Positions 46,230-56,355 of a stretch of 64,000 bases of DNA are shown one piece after another. The DNA comes from Echinometra lucunter (Eukaryota; Echinodermata; Echinoidea; Camarodonta; Echinometridae), in assembly GCA_029962745.1 (NCBI GenBank), contig CM057162.1, forward strand, positions 6,776,125 to 6,840,124, written 5' to 3'. Made by a program: the position numbers and the translations under genes. Numbering within the stretch: the first letter of the stretch is position 1; each line of letters begins with the position of its first letter. The notes beneath the pieces are model-generated. The model saw only the letters and a list, made by a program, of their open reading frames with translations. It was not told where the DNA came from and made no database searches.

Positions 46230-47230
46230 TATTTTGTTTCTTTTGTTTTTGTTATTCTCTCTCTCTCTCTCTCTCTTTCAGCATTTTATGCCTTTATCTT
46301 ATTTCATTTTCATTTGATTTTTGGAGGGGTTGTGCTTTCAATTCCTATTATCTATATTCTACGTGCTTCCCTCTTAATTGATTGCTCACTGTTTTCATTT
46401 TTTCTACTGACCTGTTTCCTTTAGGTTTACATGATGTTTCATTTTTCTATCATTTTTCCTTAATCTTTCTCCCTTTTCTTTCTGGTATTTTTTTCCTTCA
46501 CACTACTTTTGTATTTCATTTCTCTCTGTTGATTTTGCTTTCCTTTTGATTTTCTTGATTATTAAAATTTCTTGTCATTATGTCTCCTGCATTTTCTTGT
46601 TTTCTCTTTTTTTTTCTTAATTCTTATTTGTTAGATTTTTTTCATTTAATTTCTTTTGTCATTCTTCTCTTTTTTATAAAACCACTATATCTCATTCTTA
46701 TTTGGCTATATTTGACTTCGAAATATACATCTATCTCTCTCTTGTTCATCAATGATTCACTCCCTTTCCTTCTTCTTTCTCTTTTTCATTCATTCTATAT
46801 AAGTTTTCTCTTTCTCTAAAGCTTATCGGTATCAGGATGTTGTCTGAGATATTTTCCCTGAGATTTGTTTTTTGCTTTCACACTATCTCTCTCCCCCTCC
46901 CTCCCTTTTCATCATTCTTCCTTCATTTTATTTCTGTGTGTTCCTTTCTTTTTTCTCGTTCTTTCCTTTTAGCTATTTCGTTGTTTTTTCCTCTTTCTTG
47001 ATTTGTTCCTTATTTCAATTCTTGCCATTTTGTTGTTTTCCCTTTCTTTGAATTTGCCTTTTGTACTTTTCTATTTCTTTTGATTTTCCCCTTATCTTTT
47101 CTTCTTCTTTTGCTATCCCATGCAAATTTATTTTCTTTCCGCTTTCTATCATTTATTTCTTGTGATTTATCTGTGCATCTGTTACACGAAGTCCTCTTTG
47201 ATTTCCTTTTTCTCTTCACTTAATTCTCAT
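46230..47230. repeat. 1-kb pyrimidine-rich tract, part 1
   Basis: Strong strand asymmetry: T and C dominate for ~1 kb with few purines, not a simple tandem repeat. It resumes at 48975-49310 after the insertion at 47232-48972. Confidence 0.8.
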
Positions 47231-48039
47231 AGGCGGATCCAGGTTTTGACCAAAGGGGGGGGGGGGGCTTGCTACCGAGCGGCGCACATGTTTTCGTGTT
47301 TTAGCGGCGGCACCAGAGCATCGTCACAAAAATAATTAGTTACCACGTCGGAAAATCGGGGGGGGGGGGTTGTCGTTGACATTGGGCGCATTTGTCATTC
47401 TAAAGAGAGAGTCTGACCCTGTTAAACAGAATTTCTTAAAATAAAGGATTTCTACTGGCAGGGGCGTCGCTAGACTTTTTTTCATGGGGGGGGGGGTATA
47501 GAGGTCAGATTGCCGACAAACAATGCCACCGATTACTGACGACCAACGTCGATAAATTAAACCGTATAAAGCCCACAAGGCATGTTCTATTGTGTGCCTC
47601 TATCATATTTTCCTTATTTTGTTCACCGTCATTTGCTGAATATAGTTTCCGAAAACATCCTGTATCCGAATATGATACGAGCGAGCGCAGCGAGTGAGGA
47701 AAAATATAAAAAGTCTTTTTTATTGTAGAAGTGTTAATTCTTCATCAAAATACATGATGGGCCTAACGATATCTATATTATCTATTTGTTCATCTCACTT
47801 GCAGAAGGGATTTGACTCTATATCCTTGTACAGGCAGATAAATAAATGTAATTGTCTACTCTCTCTAAAAAAATAAAATAAAGAAATACAAAGAATTATA
47901 TAATGAATAATAATGTGACAAATGACAAAGATTCTGTGCCATCTAAAAGCTTGGGTAACACTTTTTTTATGCTGAGAAGACTAAGACCATACATAGACGG
48001 AGACACTATTTTTTATATCTTATACATGCGTCATACAAA

Positions 48040-48165
48040 TGATACATCCTAATGACTATTGTAACTTCTTTATGGATGAAACTTGATACAGTGCCTAACA
48101 AAATGATCCAAATACTTCAAAACAGAGCTTTGATAATTGTTTTGCAGGTTTTGCAGGTAAACTTA
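48040..48165 (+). pseudogene. Fragment of a non-LTR reverse transcriptase (relic)
   Basis: In frame pieces read YCNFFMDE and, after a shift, LDTVPNKMIQILQNRALIIV. NK-x-IQ-x-LQNRAL is the pattern found after the catalytic part in CR1/jockey-like LINE reverse transcriptases. Short, frameshifted and without the catalytic box. Confidence 0.45.
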
Positions 48166-48451
48166 CTTTGCTTTTAAGCTTCTGATTAACCTGTTACCTG
48201 ATGAATATGTTCCACCAAAATATAAATTAAACAACAACGTGGGTTTTTTTATGGCGTATTAAAAAAAAAAAACAATACAAAAATCATGAATTAAATCATC
48301 CCTCACTAAACTCAAATAGCATCCAGTCTCTCCACTATCATAATGAAGAATAATCATAGTCATATACAATTACACTAGTGATTTCCAACGCTGATTAATA
48401 GCTAGCGGCCCACTATCAATCAACTTCTAACTAGTTGTAGCTTCGAACCAA

Positions 48452-48640
48452 GCGGTGCCGATTACAGTTCTACCCGGCGCCGGTGTTAGAATCAAGCGGC
48501 GCCGATTAGTCTTGACCGGCGCCCGTGTTCGAATCAAGCGGCGCCGATTAGTCTTGCCCGGCGCCGATGTTCGAATCAAGCGACGCCGATTAGTCTCGCT
48601 AGCACCCCGGTGTTTGAATTCAGTCAAGCGGCGCCTAATA
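48452..48640. repeat. 42-bp tandem repeat, ~4.5 copies, rich in GGCGCC
   Basis: Unit AAGCGGCGCCGATTAGTCTT followed by GCCCGGCGCCGGTGTTCGAATC; copies start at ~48494, ~48536 and ~48578. Being 14 codons long it leaves frames open on both strands; no sign it is coding. Confidence 0.85.
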
Positions 48641-48717
48641 GCCTACATATTTTTATCGAGACACCGTACATACACCTGCACAACAGTACGAGAATACACC
48701 CGACGTTGGCCTGTACT

Positions 48718-48768
48718 TATGGAGGAGGAAGAGGAGGAGGAGAAGAAGAAGAAGAAGAAGAAGAAGAA
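48718..48768. repeat. GGA/GAA microsatellite
   Basis: Purine triplet tract. Confidence 0.95.
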
Positions 48769-48974
48769 AATACAGTGCTTACCCGGTGCCGGTGATACAA
48801 TTTTAATTTGGGCCGACGTTCTTTTGTTTCGTTTTGTTTGCTTCATTTCCTTTTTTTTCTTTCTTCTTCTTCTTTTTGTTTTTTTGTTTTTAGGTAGCGG
48901 CGCCTTCGGCACCATACAAAAATTAGGGGGGGGGGGGATTTGCGCCCCAAGCCCCCCCCCCCTGGATCCGCCAC

Positions 48975-49310
48975 TGCTTCTATTCTCTAATCTAGTTCAA
49001 TCATTTTGTTCTATTTTCCGCATGTCGTTTAAAATTGCCCCCTTTGTTAAGCTTGCTTTTCCTCTCCTTTCTTCTTCATTTTGCCATGCAACGCCAATTT
49101 CTTTTCTTTCCCATTTCTATATTTTTTGGTTTTACGTAATTTTTTTGTACATCTGTTATGTAGTTCTTTTTCATTGCCCTTTCTTTCCCTCTTCGCTTTT
49201 TTCTTTCCTCTTATTTATTCAAATCCATCATTTTTTGTAGTTTCTTTTCTTTTCTAATGATTTATTTTCTTTTGTATTTTCTCCCCCCCTTTCTTTCAGC
49301 CTCCGTAGCT
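48975..49310. repeat. Pyrimidine-rich tract, part 2
   Basis: Same TC-rich composition and style as 46230-47230, separated from it by the 47232-48972 insertion. Confidence 0.7.
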
Positions 49311-49618
49311 CATTTACTCATGACGTAATACAGAAAAATTAATTTTTAAATGTGATATAACATTGCAATTATTGTATCTATATAAAGTGATGTCAACTTG
49401 ATTTTTCCCCCATTAACTGCAATACAATTAGCACGATATGAAGTTACGACAATTCTCGAAACTAATAAAACAGGCCAAACGCACAATAGTCAAACATGTA
49501 AAACCAACTAGCGCTTGTTGGAACGTCAGTTTCCAAAACCTTTTAATTTGCGTCTGTGTGCGAATTTCAGTGACGCGCTCCAATATGCCACCTAGATTCT
49601 CTGTGAGATGAGAGCCTC

Positions 49619-49665
49619 TTTTTTTTTCTTCTTCTTCTTCTTCTTCTTCTTCTTCTTCTTCTTCG
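49619..49665. repeat. TTC microsatellite
   Basis: About 13 TTC/TCT triplets. Confidence 0.95.
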
Positions 49666-49809
49666 TCTGTTTTTGTTGTTTCGAGAACTGAGGTAGCACT
49701 TTGCAAGCTCTATCTATCGATAGATATCTCTCTTTCTTCTATGTAACAGCTGTGACATGCTTACTATCAGACAGGATAAATGCTGTAGTATGTTTAAATG
49801 CTAAAAAAA

Positions 49810-49965
49810 TAAAAAAATCGCAGTCCCATACAATAAAATACACGAATTTATCGTCGGGAAATTATGAAATATTTAAATGCGTTTTTCTCGAAACTGTCTT
49901 TTTGCATCGCGCGCTGAGATACGTCGGTTTAAGTGAGACCAGCGACGATTTAATGATAGACATTT
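49810..49965 (-). repeat. Dispersed repeat (CACGAACCGGCAC family), divergent copy 3
   Basis: Shares TTTTTCTCGAAACTG, a GCGCTGAGATACGTCGGTTT segment and CAGCGACGATTTAATGA with the right part of 41100-41200, but the CACGAACC words are lost. Confidence 0.45.
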
Positions 49966-50491
49966 AATGCATGAGGAGGTATATTGCTTGTAGAACTCAA
50001 AAATTAGCTGACATGATTTAGTTTCAAGTCATTTTAGTATACTTTTTAAACATTTGCATATGCATGTACATGATTTAGTTAACTGATACAGAACATTGTC
50101 CAGTTTGGTTGACAGCATTATAACACTTTTGCATGATTAGCAGAAAAAAATTGTCTGAAACTCATCATTTTGTTTAACCTTAACATAAATTTGACACGAT
50201 GCGTATAGGAAGCTACGTTTGCATAATATTCAGGTGAACATGTTTATTCAGTGTGATATAACGATCGGACTTCGTGGTGGTGAATAGTCTATAAAAAACT
50301 TAGATTTCTCCTGTACTAAAAGCCCTTTAAGCGAGAAAAGAAAGAGTTCGGATTTCAGGCTCAACAAGTAAATTATAATGATAAAACAACATTTTTATTA
50401 GGCGGCATGTATATTCATCACTAAAGCATTTTTATGATGATAAACAAAATACTATCTTTATTGTTGAATAAGATAACAAAACAATACCTAC
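49966..50491. other. Unassigned AT-rich DNA
   Basis: No exon seen. If the Ig-domain gene continues leftward on the minus strand, this is its intron. Confidence 0.4.
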
Positions 50492-50836
50492 CTTCCTTAA
50501 TATAAATCGATGTCTGGATTTGTTTGGAAGATGAGTTGGTAACTACTTTGCAGGCAAGGGAAATATCTTTACCGAAGGTGTAGTTTGGTGTAAAGCTCAG
50601 TGTCCTTGTTGGTACAAAAATACGCTCATCTCGTTCATCCCGATTTTGTCTGCCATAGTTGCTTATCACATTTAAACCCTCTGGGATCACCCACTCCAAA
50701 TTAATTACTGGTTTAACTGATGTGTTGGTTTTACAAACTACAGTCTTGTTTTCTCCTTTTGTAACAATGAATAATCCTTTATCCAAAAGCAATTCATCGC
50801 TGTCTTTATCGACCAAGACCAATCCACCAGGTGAAA
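50492..50836 (-). CDS. Immunoglobulin-superfamily domain exon
   Basis: Acceptor AATTTCAG|TTTCACC, donor GAAG|GTAGGT, phase 1 at both ends, 345 nt (115 codons), the usual organisation of one Ig domain per phase 1-1 exon. Residues KTVVCKTNTSVKPVINLEW hold the first Cys and the core Trp; LACKVV carries the second Cys, preceded by the strand LSFTPNYTFGKDIS. Several N-x-S/T sites suggest an extracellular domain. No neighbouring Ig or transmembrane exon is visible in the window (a gap lies 265 bp upstream), so the protein is unknown: a cell-adhesion or immune-type receptor of the Ig superfamily. Confidence 0.8.
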
Positions 50837-51100
50837 CTGAAATTCATATAAAACGAAAATGTTTTTTTTTTTTTTATCAAGAAACAGCAATGATATTAAT
50901 TTCATAAATTTCTATTTTGGGTGTATACATCGTAGGAAAATATGAGTCGATATACCCAACATTGTTGTTGTTTTGGGTGTTTCACTTTTTTTTTGCTTGC
51001 TTTTTTGGGGGGTCTCTTTTTAGTGGTGTTGTTGCTATTGTTGATGTTGTTTCGGGGGAGATATAAATTTAACAAAAGAACGTGTTTGAGTACATGAATG

Positions 51101-51600
51101 NNNNNNNNNNNNNNNNNNNNNNNNNNNNNNNNNNNNNNNNNNNNNNNNNNNNNNNNNNNNNNNNNNNNNNNNNNNNNNNNNNNNNNNNNNNNNNNNNNNN
51201 NNNNNNNNNNNNNNNNNNNNNNNNNNNNNNNNNNNNNNNNNNNNNNNNNNNNNNNNNNNNNNNNNNNNNNNNNNNNNNNNNNNNNNNNNNNNNNNNNNNN
51301 NNNNNNNNNNNNNNNNNNNNNNNNNNNNNNNNNNNNNNNNNNNNNNNNNNNNNNNNNNNNNNNNNNNNNNNNNNNNNNNNNNNNNNNNNNNNNNNNNNNN
51401 NNNNNNNNNNNNNNNNNNNNNNNNNNNNNNNNNNNNNNNNNNNNNNNNNNNNNNNNNNNNNNNNNNNNNNNNNNNNNNNNNNNNNNNNNNNNNNNNNNNN
51501 NNNNNNNNNNNNNNNNNNNNNNNNNNNNNNNNNNNNNNNNNNNNNNNNNNNNNNNNNNNNNNNNNNNNNNNNNNNNNNNNNNNNNNNNNNNNNNNNNNNN
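51101..51600. other. Assembly gap (500 N)
   Basis: Exactly 500 N. It could hide further exons of the Ig-domain gene. Confidence 0.99.
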
Positions 51601-51763
51601 GGATATCCATACCCCCAAACGAGGATATTCCCATTTTCATACCTTGAGAGTGATAGTGGGGTCCATGAGAGTTTGGAGCCGTTTCTATCTAGAAATCATT
51701 CACTGTCTCACTGTTATGGTTTACACAGGCGTTATAGGATTTTCCGTTCACGGGTCTTGTGCC

Positions 51764-51930
51764 CCGGGCCCCATTGTATAAAACTTACTTTTAATGGTAA
51801 CTCTATAGCTGCATGAATGGTAACTACCATGGTAACATTGCTCAACAGCCAATTAAATTTAATGTTCCTATATGGAAATTACCATTGATGGAATTGTCTA
51901 TCAATCGTAAGTTTTATGCAACGGGGCCCA
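51764..51930. mobile_element. Hairpin MITE (GGGCCCCATTGTATAAAACTT ends)
   Basis: Ends GGGCCCCATTGTATAAAACT and AGTTTTATGCAACGGGGCCC. Same family as 19186-19373 (also shares TTGCTCAACAGCCAAT). Confidence 0.8.
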
Positions 51931-53130
51931 GATAGGTTTTTCTATAATAACTCTTCAATCGGTCTGCCTTATCTATTTTCTGAATTACGAAGTATGAATC
52001 CTTTCTTTCATTTACAGAATTACTCTATAGCACTGAAACTACTGGCATATTGTGTGTGTGGGGGGGGGGGTGGGAGGGCCTGAATCGAATTGAATTAAAA
52101 AGGTATTAAACAACGAATTGCAGCTAGAAAGCTGAACTGCATGGAATGTAGGCCTACATAATTTATATTGAAAGTACAAGTAGAAAGTGAAATACAATTT
52201 GCTATATACATGTTGACATTCAATCATGATCATTTACAAAAAAAAAAGAAGATAGCGATTCAATACAATAACAAGACAATAAATCTATAGATAATTTTGA
52301 AATAAAGTGGGTCTCCCCCCCCCCACACACACACTTTTTTTTCATAACCAAGGGATAGGCCTATTGTTTATAGACCTATATCTCTTCAGCATGGTCACTG
52401 CATTTTCTTGGATCTCTGGAGCCGATATGACCTTTTTATTCTGTTACCTTCTTTTTCATTGAGGACCATTATTTCTTTTTCTTGACAGTAGCTGGGCCCT
52501 TCCTATCTTGTATTTTTTATTTATATATATTTTTTTAATTTACCTTGTTATTTATCCATTTTTATATTTATTTATTTATTCATCATTTTATTTATTCATT
52601 TATTATTCATTTGGGGTGCAGGCGCATCGGGGGCCTCGGAGGAATTTCTCGGGCTTGATTGTTAACATTACGACCACTAATAATTGTCCGGAGCAATGCT
52701 TTACTCATCCTCAGGCTAATTTTGTTCCGTTGTGAACGATGCTATGGGGTAGAGAAATTGTCGGGGGGGGGGGGGGGGGGGTAGGTAATTGCCATAGGCT
52801 ATATAGGAGACTAATTGTCCTGTGGGAATTTCCAATGACCGTATGATTGGTAATATTTGTCCGCATTTTTTCCCCCTTTTTTTTCATTCTCTTTGTGGTG
52901 TGTGTGTGTGTGTGTGGGGGGGGGGGTATATAGGCGGCAGTTGTCCATGAAGATTTTGATTAAAAACAAAAGAACTTAGTTTTGTAATTTTGACATATAT
53001 CATTTTTTGAAGTTTTCAAAAAATATACCAAAAAAAAAAAAAAAAAAAAAAAACAACCCCATAATATCTTAGATCATTATCCCAACTTTTCCTTCATGCA
53101 GTATTCCCGGTGGTGTACTAATAATGGGAT
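51931..53130. other. Unassigned with homopolymer runs
   Basis: G/C runs at ~52060, ~52316, ~52763 and ~52917, GT tract at ~52900, A run at ~53030-53053, TTTA-rich stretch 52510-52610. No exon. Confidence 0.5.
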
Positions 53131-53277
53131 CTGGGGAGCGTTTCATGAAGAGTCTTGTCGGTGATTTTCACTGACTAATTTGCTCTCAGCCAATCAGATG
53201 CGAGGATTTCAGTACCTTATAACAGTTGTCGGTGAAAATCACCGACAAAACTCTTCATGAAAGTTAACACTCCCCAG
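53131..53277. mobile_element. Hairpin MITE (CTGGGGAG...TTCATGAAGAGT ends)
   Basis: CTGGGGAGCGTTTCATGAAG at left and CTTCATGAAAGTTAACACTC then CCCAG at right, with inner arms GTCGGTGATTTTCAC / GTGAAAATCACCGAC. Confidence 0.8.
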
Positions 53278-53994
53278 GAGAAATCTCGCATTGACCTTAG
53301 ATAGATTATAACTGTAGTGTTTCACACGAATAAGATCGTGTCTAGTTTTGATAAATCTAAGAATATTCATTATCAAAGTTTGAATCCATTGTCAGATAAA
53401 CAGATAAAAACAAGTGTTAAATCATAAAACACATTAGTCCCGGGACATAAGTATTGATATTATGCGTGTTTTCTGCCTTGCATGCATGCTATTTGGGAAA
53501 TTGTGAATGCGTTACTTAACAGTAGAAAGCGAGTCTAGGGAGAAATAATGAAATTCGCGTGATATCACTAATATAAAAGCCTGGAAGGACAGCCTTATAA
53601 GTGAAAATAACATTGACTACTCTCCAAAATTGAAGACATATAAAACTCACCGGCGTAAATCCGTTTTGAGGAGTTAGGGGGGGGGGGATCATCAAATTTT
53701 TTGCCGATATTTTTCCATGAACTCACACTTAAGTATACACACACACGCACACCCTCATTCATCCGTTCAGACCCCCCCCCCCACACACACACATACAATA
53801 TTATCATTTTGCGAGCGAGCGAAGCGAAAAATAACCACTTTTATGGTTTTTAAGAGCGTTTCAAATAAAAATTCCACGATATGACCATTATGACATTTTT
53901 ATAAAAAAAAAAGAATCACCAGCCGATTATGTACAATATCATTTTTCCTTAAAATGAGGGGGAGGGGGATGTTTGTACACCATTCCCCCAGTCT

Positions 53995-54110
53995 CGAAAA
54001 ACTTAATAATAATAATATTCTGGATTTATATAGCGCCTAATACATCTCCAAGAGAGTCTCTAAGCGCTTTACAGAAATATTATTACCCCGGTCATCGGAT
54101 TCAGGCTTAA
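53995..54110. repeat. Dispersed repeat fragment (TATATAGCGCCTAATAC type)
   Basis: AATAATAATATTCTGGATTT then ATATAGCGCC, TCTCTAAGCGCTTTACAG. I recognise this wording as a common interspersed repeat in marine invertebrate genomes; the class is not certain. Confidence 0.45.
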
Positions 54111-55130
54111 AGGATATATCACCCCCATTCCCCCGGGATTTACGCCAACTGAATGCTAAAGACAAAATTATATTGGAAAACTACCTTTTGCTCGATATGG
54201 AGAAAACACTACATCAAAACATATCAAAATCATGATACAGTAATTTAATGATTGAGGAAGGTTGCTACAAGAAATTAGCACAAATAGATAGGAAATGCAT
54301 GCCCACTTTGTGATACAGGCGTATAGACGTCCTAATAAAATGCACCCATTTAAACGATCTTAGATCATGGTCGTACGCAGCGGGGGGAGGGGGGGGGGGG
54401 GGCAGGGGGGGGGGGCAGTTGCCCCTTTCTTAACTTACATTTTTTTAATGACAATTTTCACAAAATCCACGAAAAGTATGCACCAGATCGTTCAATTTCA
54501 CTTTTAAAAATGCAAAAGCACTCTCATGACTAGCTCGGTCGCTTCGCTCCCTTGCTTTTAAGCTTCTTCAAAAATTTTTACGCATCTTGCCCCCCAGGAA
54601 AAAAAAATTCTGCATACGTCCTTGATCAAGACTGATGTCTAAACTCATCATGATCTTACCAGATTTTCAAAAACTAAACGAAGAAGAAAAATTTAGACTA
54701 AAATTCTAGTAATGAGTCAGACATAAGCAAAATAATAATCCAAGAAATTAGCCAAATAATGATAAACGATTAGACAGGCTGAAAAGCAATAACAAATCCA
54801 CAAGGTAAAAGGCACTTGCTGTCATGGTAAGTTAATTTAATAGCTCTTACGTTTTTTCTCTCTCCTTCTTTCTCCTCTTGTTTGTTGTCTATGGTTGTGA
54901 TACCTTCATTATAATATCAACTTGTTGTCTAATGTGTTTATATAATTATTGTTTTGTTCGATTTTCTTTTTCCTTTTCTGTTTCTGTGTTTGTTTTTCTT
55001 GCAAATGAGGTAAAATCATGTGATCAAAACATCAACTGGTGTAACTGGTCAAAACCAGTTGGAAATTCTACTTGAAAGAAAAGCTGGAACTAGTTGATTA
55101 TATCTAGAACCTATTTTGTTTTATCTGCAT
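54111..55130. other. Unassigned
   Basis: G-run repeat with GTCGTACGCAGCGGGGGGAG at 54369-54415. No exon. Confidence 0.5.
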
Positions 55131-55134
55131 GTAT

Positions 55135-55197
55135 TGACAATACTGATGATGATGATGATAATGATAATGATAATAACAGTAACAATAACAATAACAA

Positions 55198-55235
<38 letters not shown>

Positions 55236-55395
55236 CTACTACTACTACTCCTACTACTACTACTACTAAATAATAATAATAATAACAATAAGAATAATAA
55301 TTAATAAATGATGGTAATAATAATAATAATCATCATCATCATAATAATACATATGTAATCATAATATGGATAATGATGATAATAGTAATGTCTTT
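55135..55395. repeat. Compound trinucleotide repeat (GAT, TAC/ACT, AAT)
   Basis: ACT triplets for ~70 bp flanked by GAT and AAT triplets. Confidence 0.95.
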
Positions 55396-55439
55396 GTCAC
55401 AATAAATCTCTAACTCAGAACACAATTTACTCAATGATC

Positions 55440-55640
55440 AACTGGTCTGACTGGAAATATGTGGCCATTAATTGTTCAATGGACCATTTACACCAGTTGG
55501 ATGAAAAAATAATTCAACTGGTTTTACTACTTTGCTTCAACTGGAGTACTTTTCATGGAGCTGGTTTCCAGTTGATTTTAACTGACCCAGTTAAAATCAA
55601 ATGGAAACCAGTTAAAATTTTTTTACTGGTCTAACTGGTT
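55440..55640. repeat. AACTGGT-rich repeat segment
   Basis: AACTGGTYTRACTGG words recur, including an inverted pair around 55560-55615 (CTGGTTTCCAGTTGATTTTAAC / GTTAAAATCAAATGGAAACCAG). Similar words at 55030-55070. Confidence 0.6.
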
Positions 55641-56179
55641 TTTCCTTCTGGGCTGATTGTATGCACAATTTCAAGAGATTACACTGTTTAAACATAATTG
55701 CTACCATTTTGCTTGTTTTGGTATATATTTCGGTGAAAAAAAAATGTATTATATTCTGTGGCGTTGGTTTGTTTCGTTGTGCTTTGTTTTGTTATGTTTT
55801 CTTTAACTATTCTTCAGTATATGAGCATGCTCATCATCTGTTTTGTTTAGTGTTTATTTAACGCTTCATTTTGCTATTATATATTATGTTTAAAATAGAG
55901 AATGATCTCCTTAATGTTTGGACTGAAATCAATAAATGTTAAAATTTGAATGTGTATGAGTCCATCTCGAATGTTTTTCTTTTTTTTTGGGGGGGGGGGG
56001 GAGGGAGGATCGAGGGGTTACCCTATATCTACGCCCCAGATTTTTTGGTACTCAAACTATTAAAAACTGCTTGGGGATGAATAAGTACAACAGACGTTTT
56101 CTTGACCATTAAAGTCTAGTAAAAAACGTCATAAAGAACATTGTAGGCCTATTAAAAAAATGCAGCGTACCTATAGCGG

Positions 56180-56355
56180 AGCCAACGCAAACGAACGTGG
56201 GCAGCTTTTTGAAGTTGTTTGAGCTTGAGCTTGACATCGGAACCGGAAGTTGGGTCTTTAAAGCCCTTTTTGAGCGTAATACTTGAAAATATTAAGCTGG
56301 AACTTCCCCTAACTTTGTATTTAAAACACAGATCTTCTTAATTTCCATTCACATT
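56180..56355 (+). ncRNA. GABPA: GABPA 5' untranslated exon and core promoter (predicted)
   Basis: A CG-containing patch (AGCGGAGCCAACGCAAACGA) is followed by ETS sites and a strong donor ACATTG|GTGAGT at 56355/56356. This fits a first non-coding exon whose intron (~5 kb) ends at the coding exon at 61370. The transcription start is not defined by sequence. Typed as non-coding because no coding frame is involved. Confidence 0.5.
56237..56250 (+). promoter_or_regulatory. Tandem ETS sites ATCGGAACCGGAAGT
   Basis: ATCGGAACCGGAAGT has two GGAA cores 6 bp apart; the second, ACCGGAAGT, is the optimal GABP/ETS class I site. Lies in the inferred GABPA promoter or 5' exon. Confidence 0.6.

Larger units (their letters stand above)
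47232..48972. mobile_element. Insertion bounded by GGCGGATCCAGG / CCTGGATCCGCC
   Basis: Inverted termini GGCGGATCCAGG (47233-47244) with a G run after it, and a C run before CCTGGATCCGCC (48960-48972). It splits the pyrimidine tract in two, which supports insertion of a ~1.7-kb composite. It includes a LINE remnant, a 42-bp tandem repeat and a further G-run repeat (47459-47500). Confidence 0.6.

Noticed and set aside
48455..49240. 261-codon plus frame
   Set aside because: Begins in the 42-bp tandem repeat, runs through GGA and poly-pyrimidine tracts; no domain.
55400..56240. ATP5PF-type gene head-to-head with GABPA, as in vertebrates
   Set aside because: No ATP synthase coupling factor 6 exon could be read on the minus strand here.
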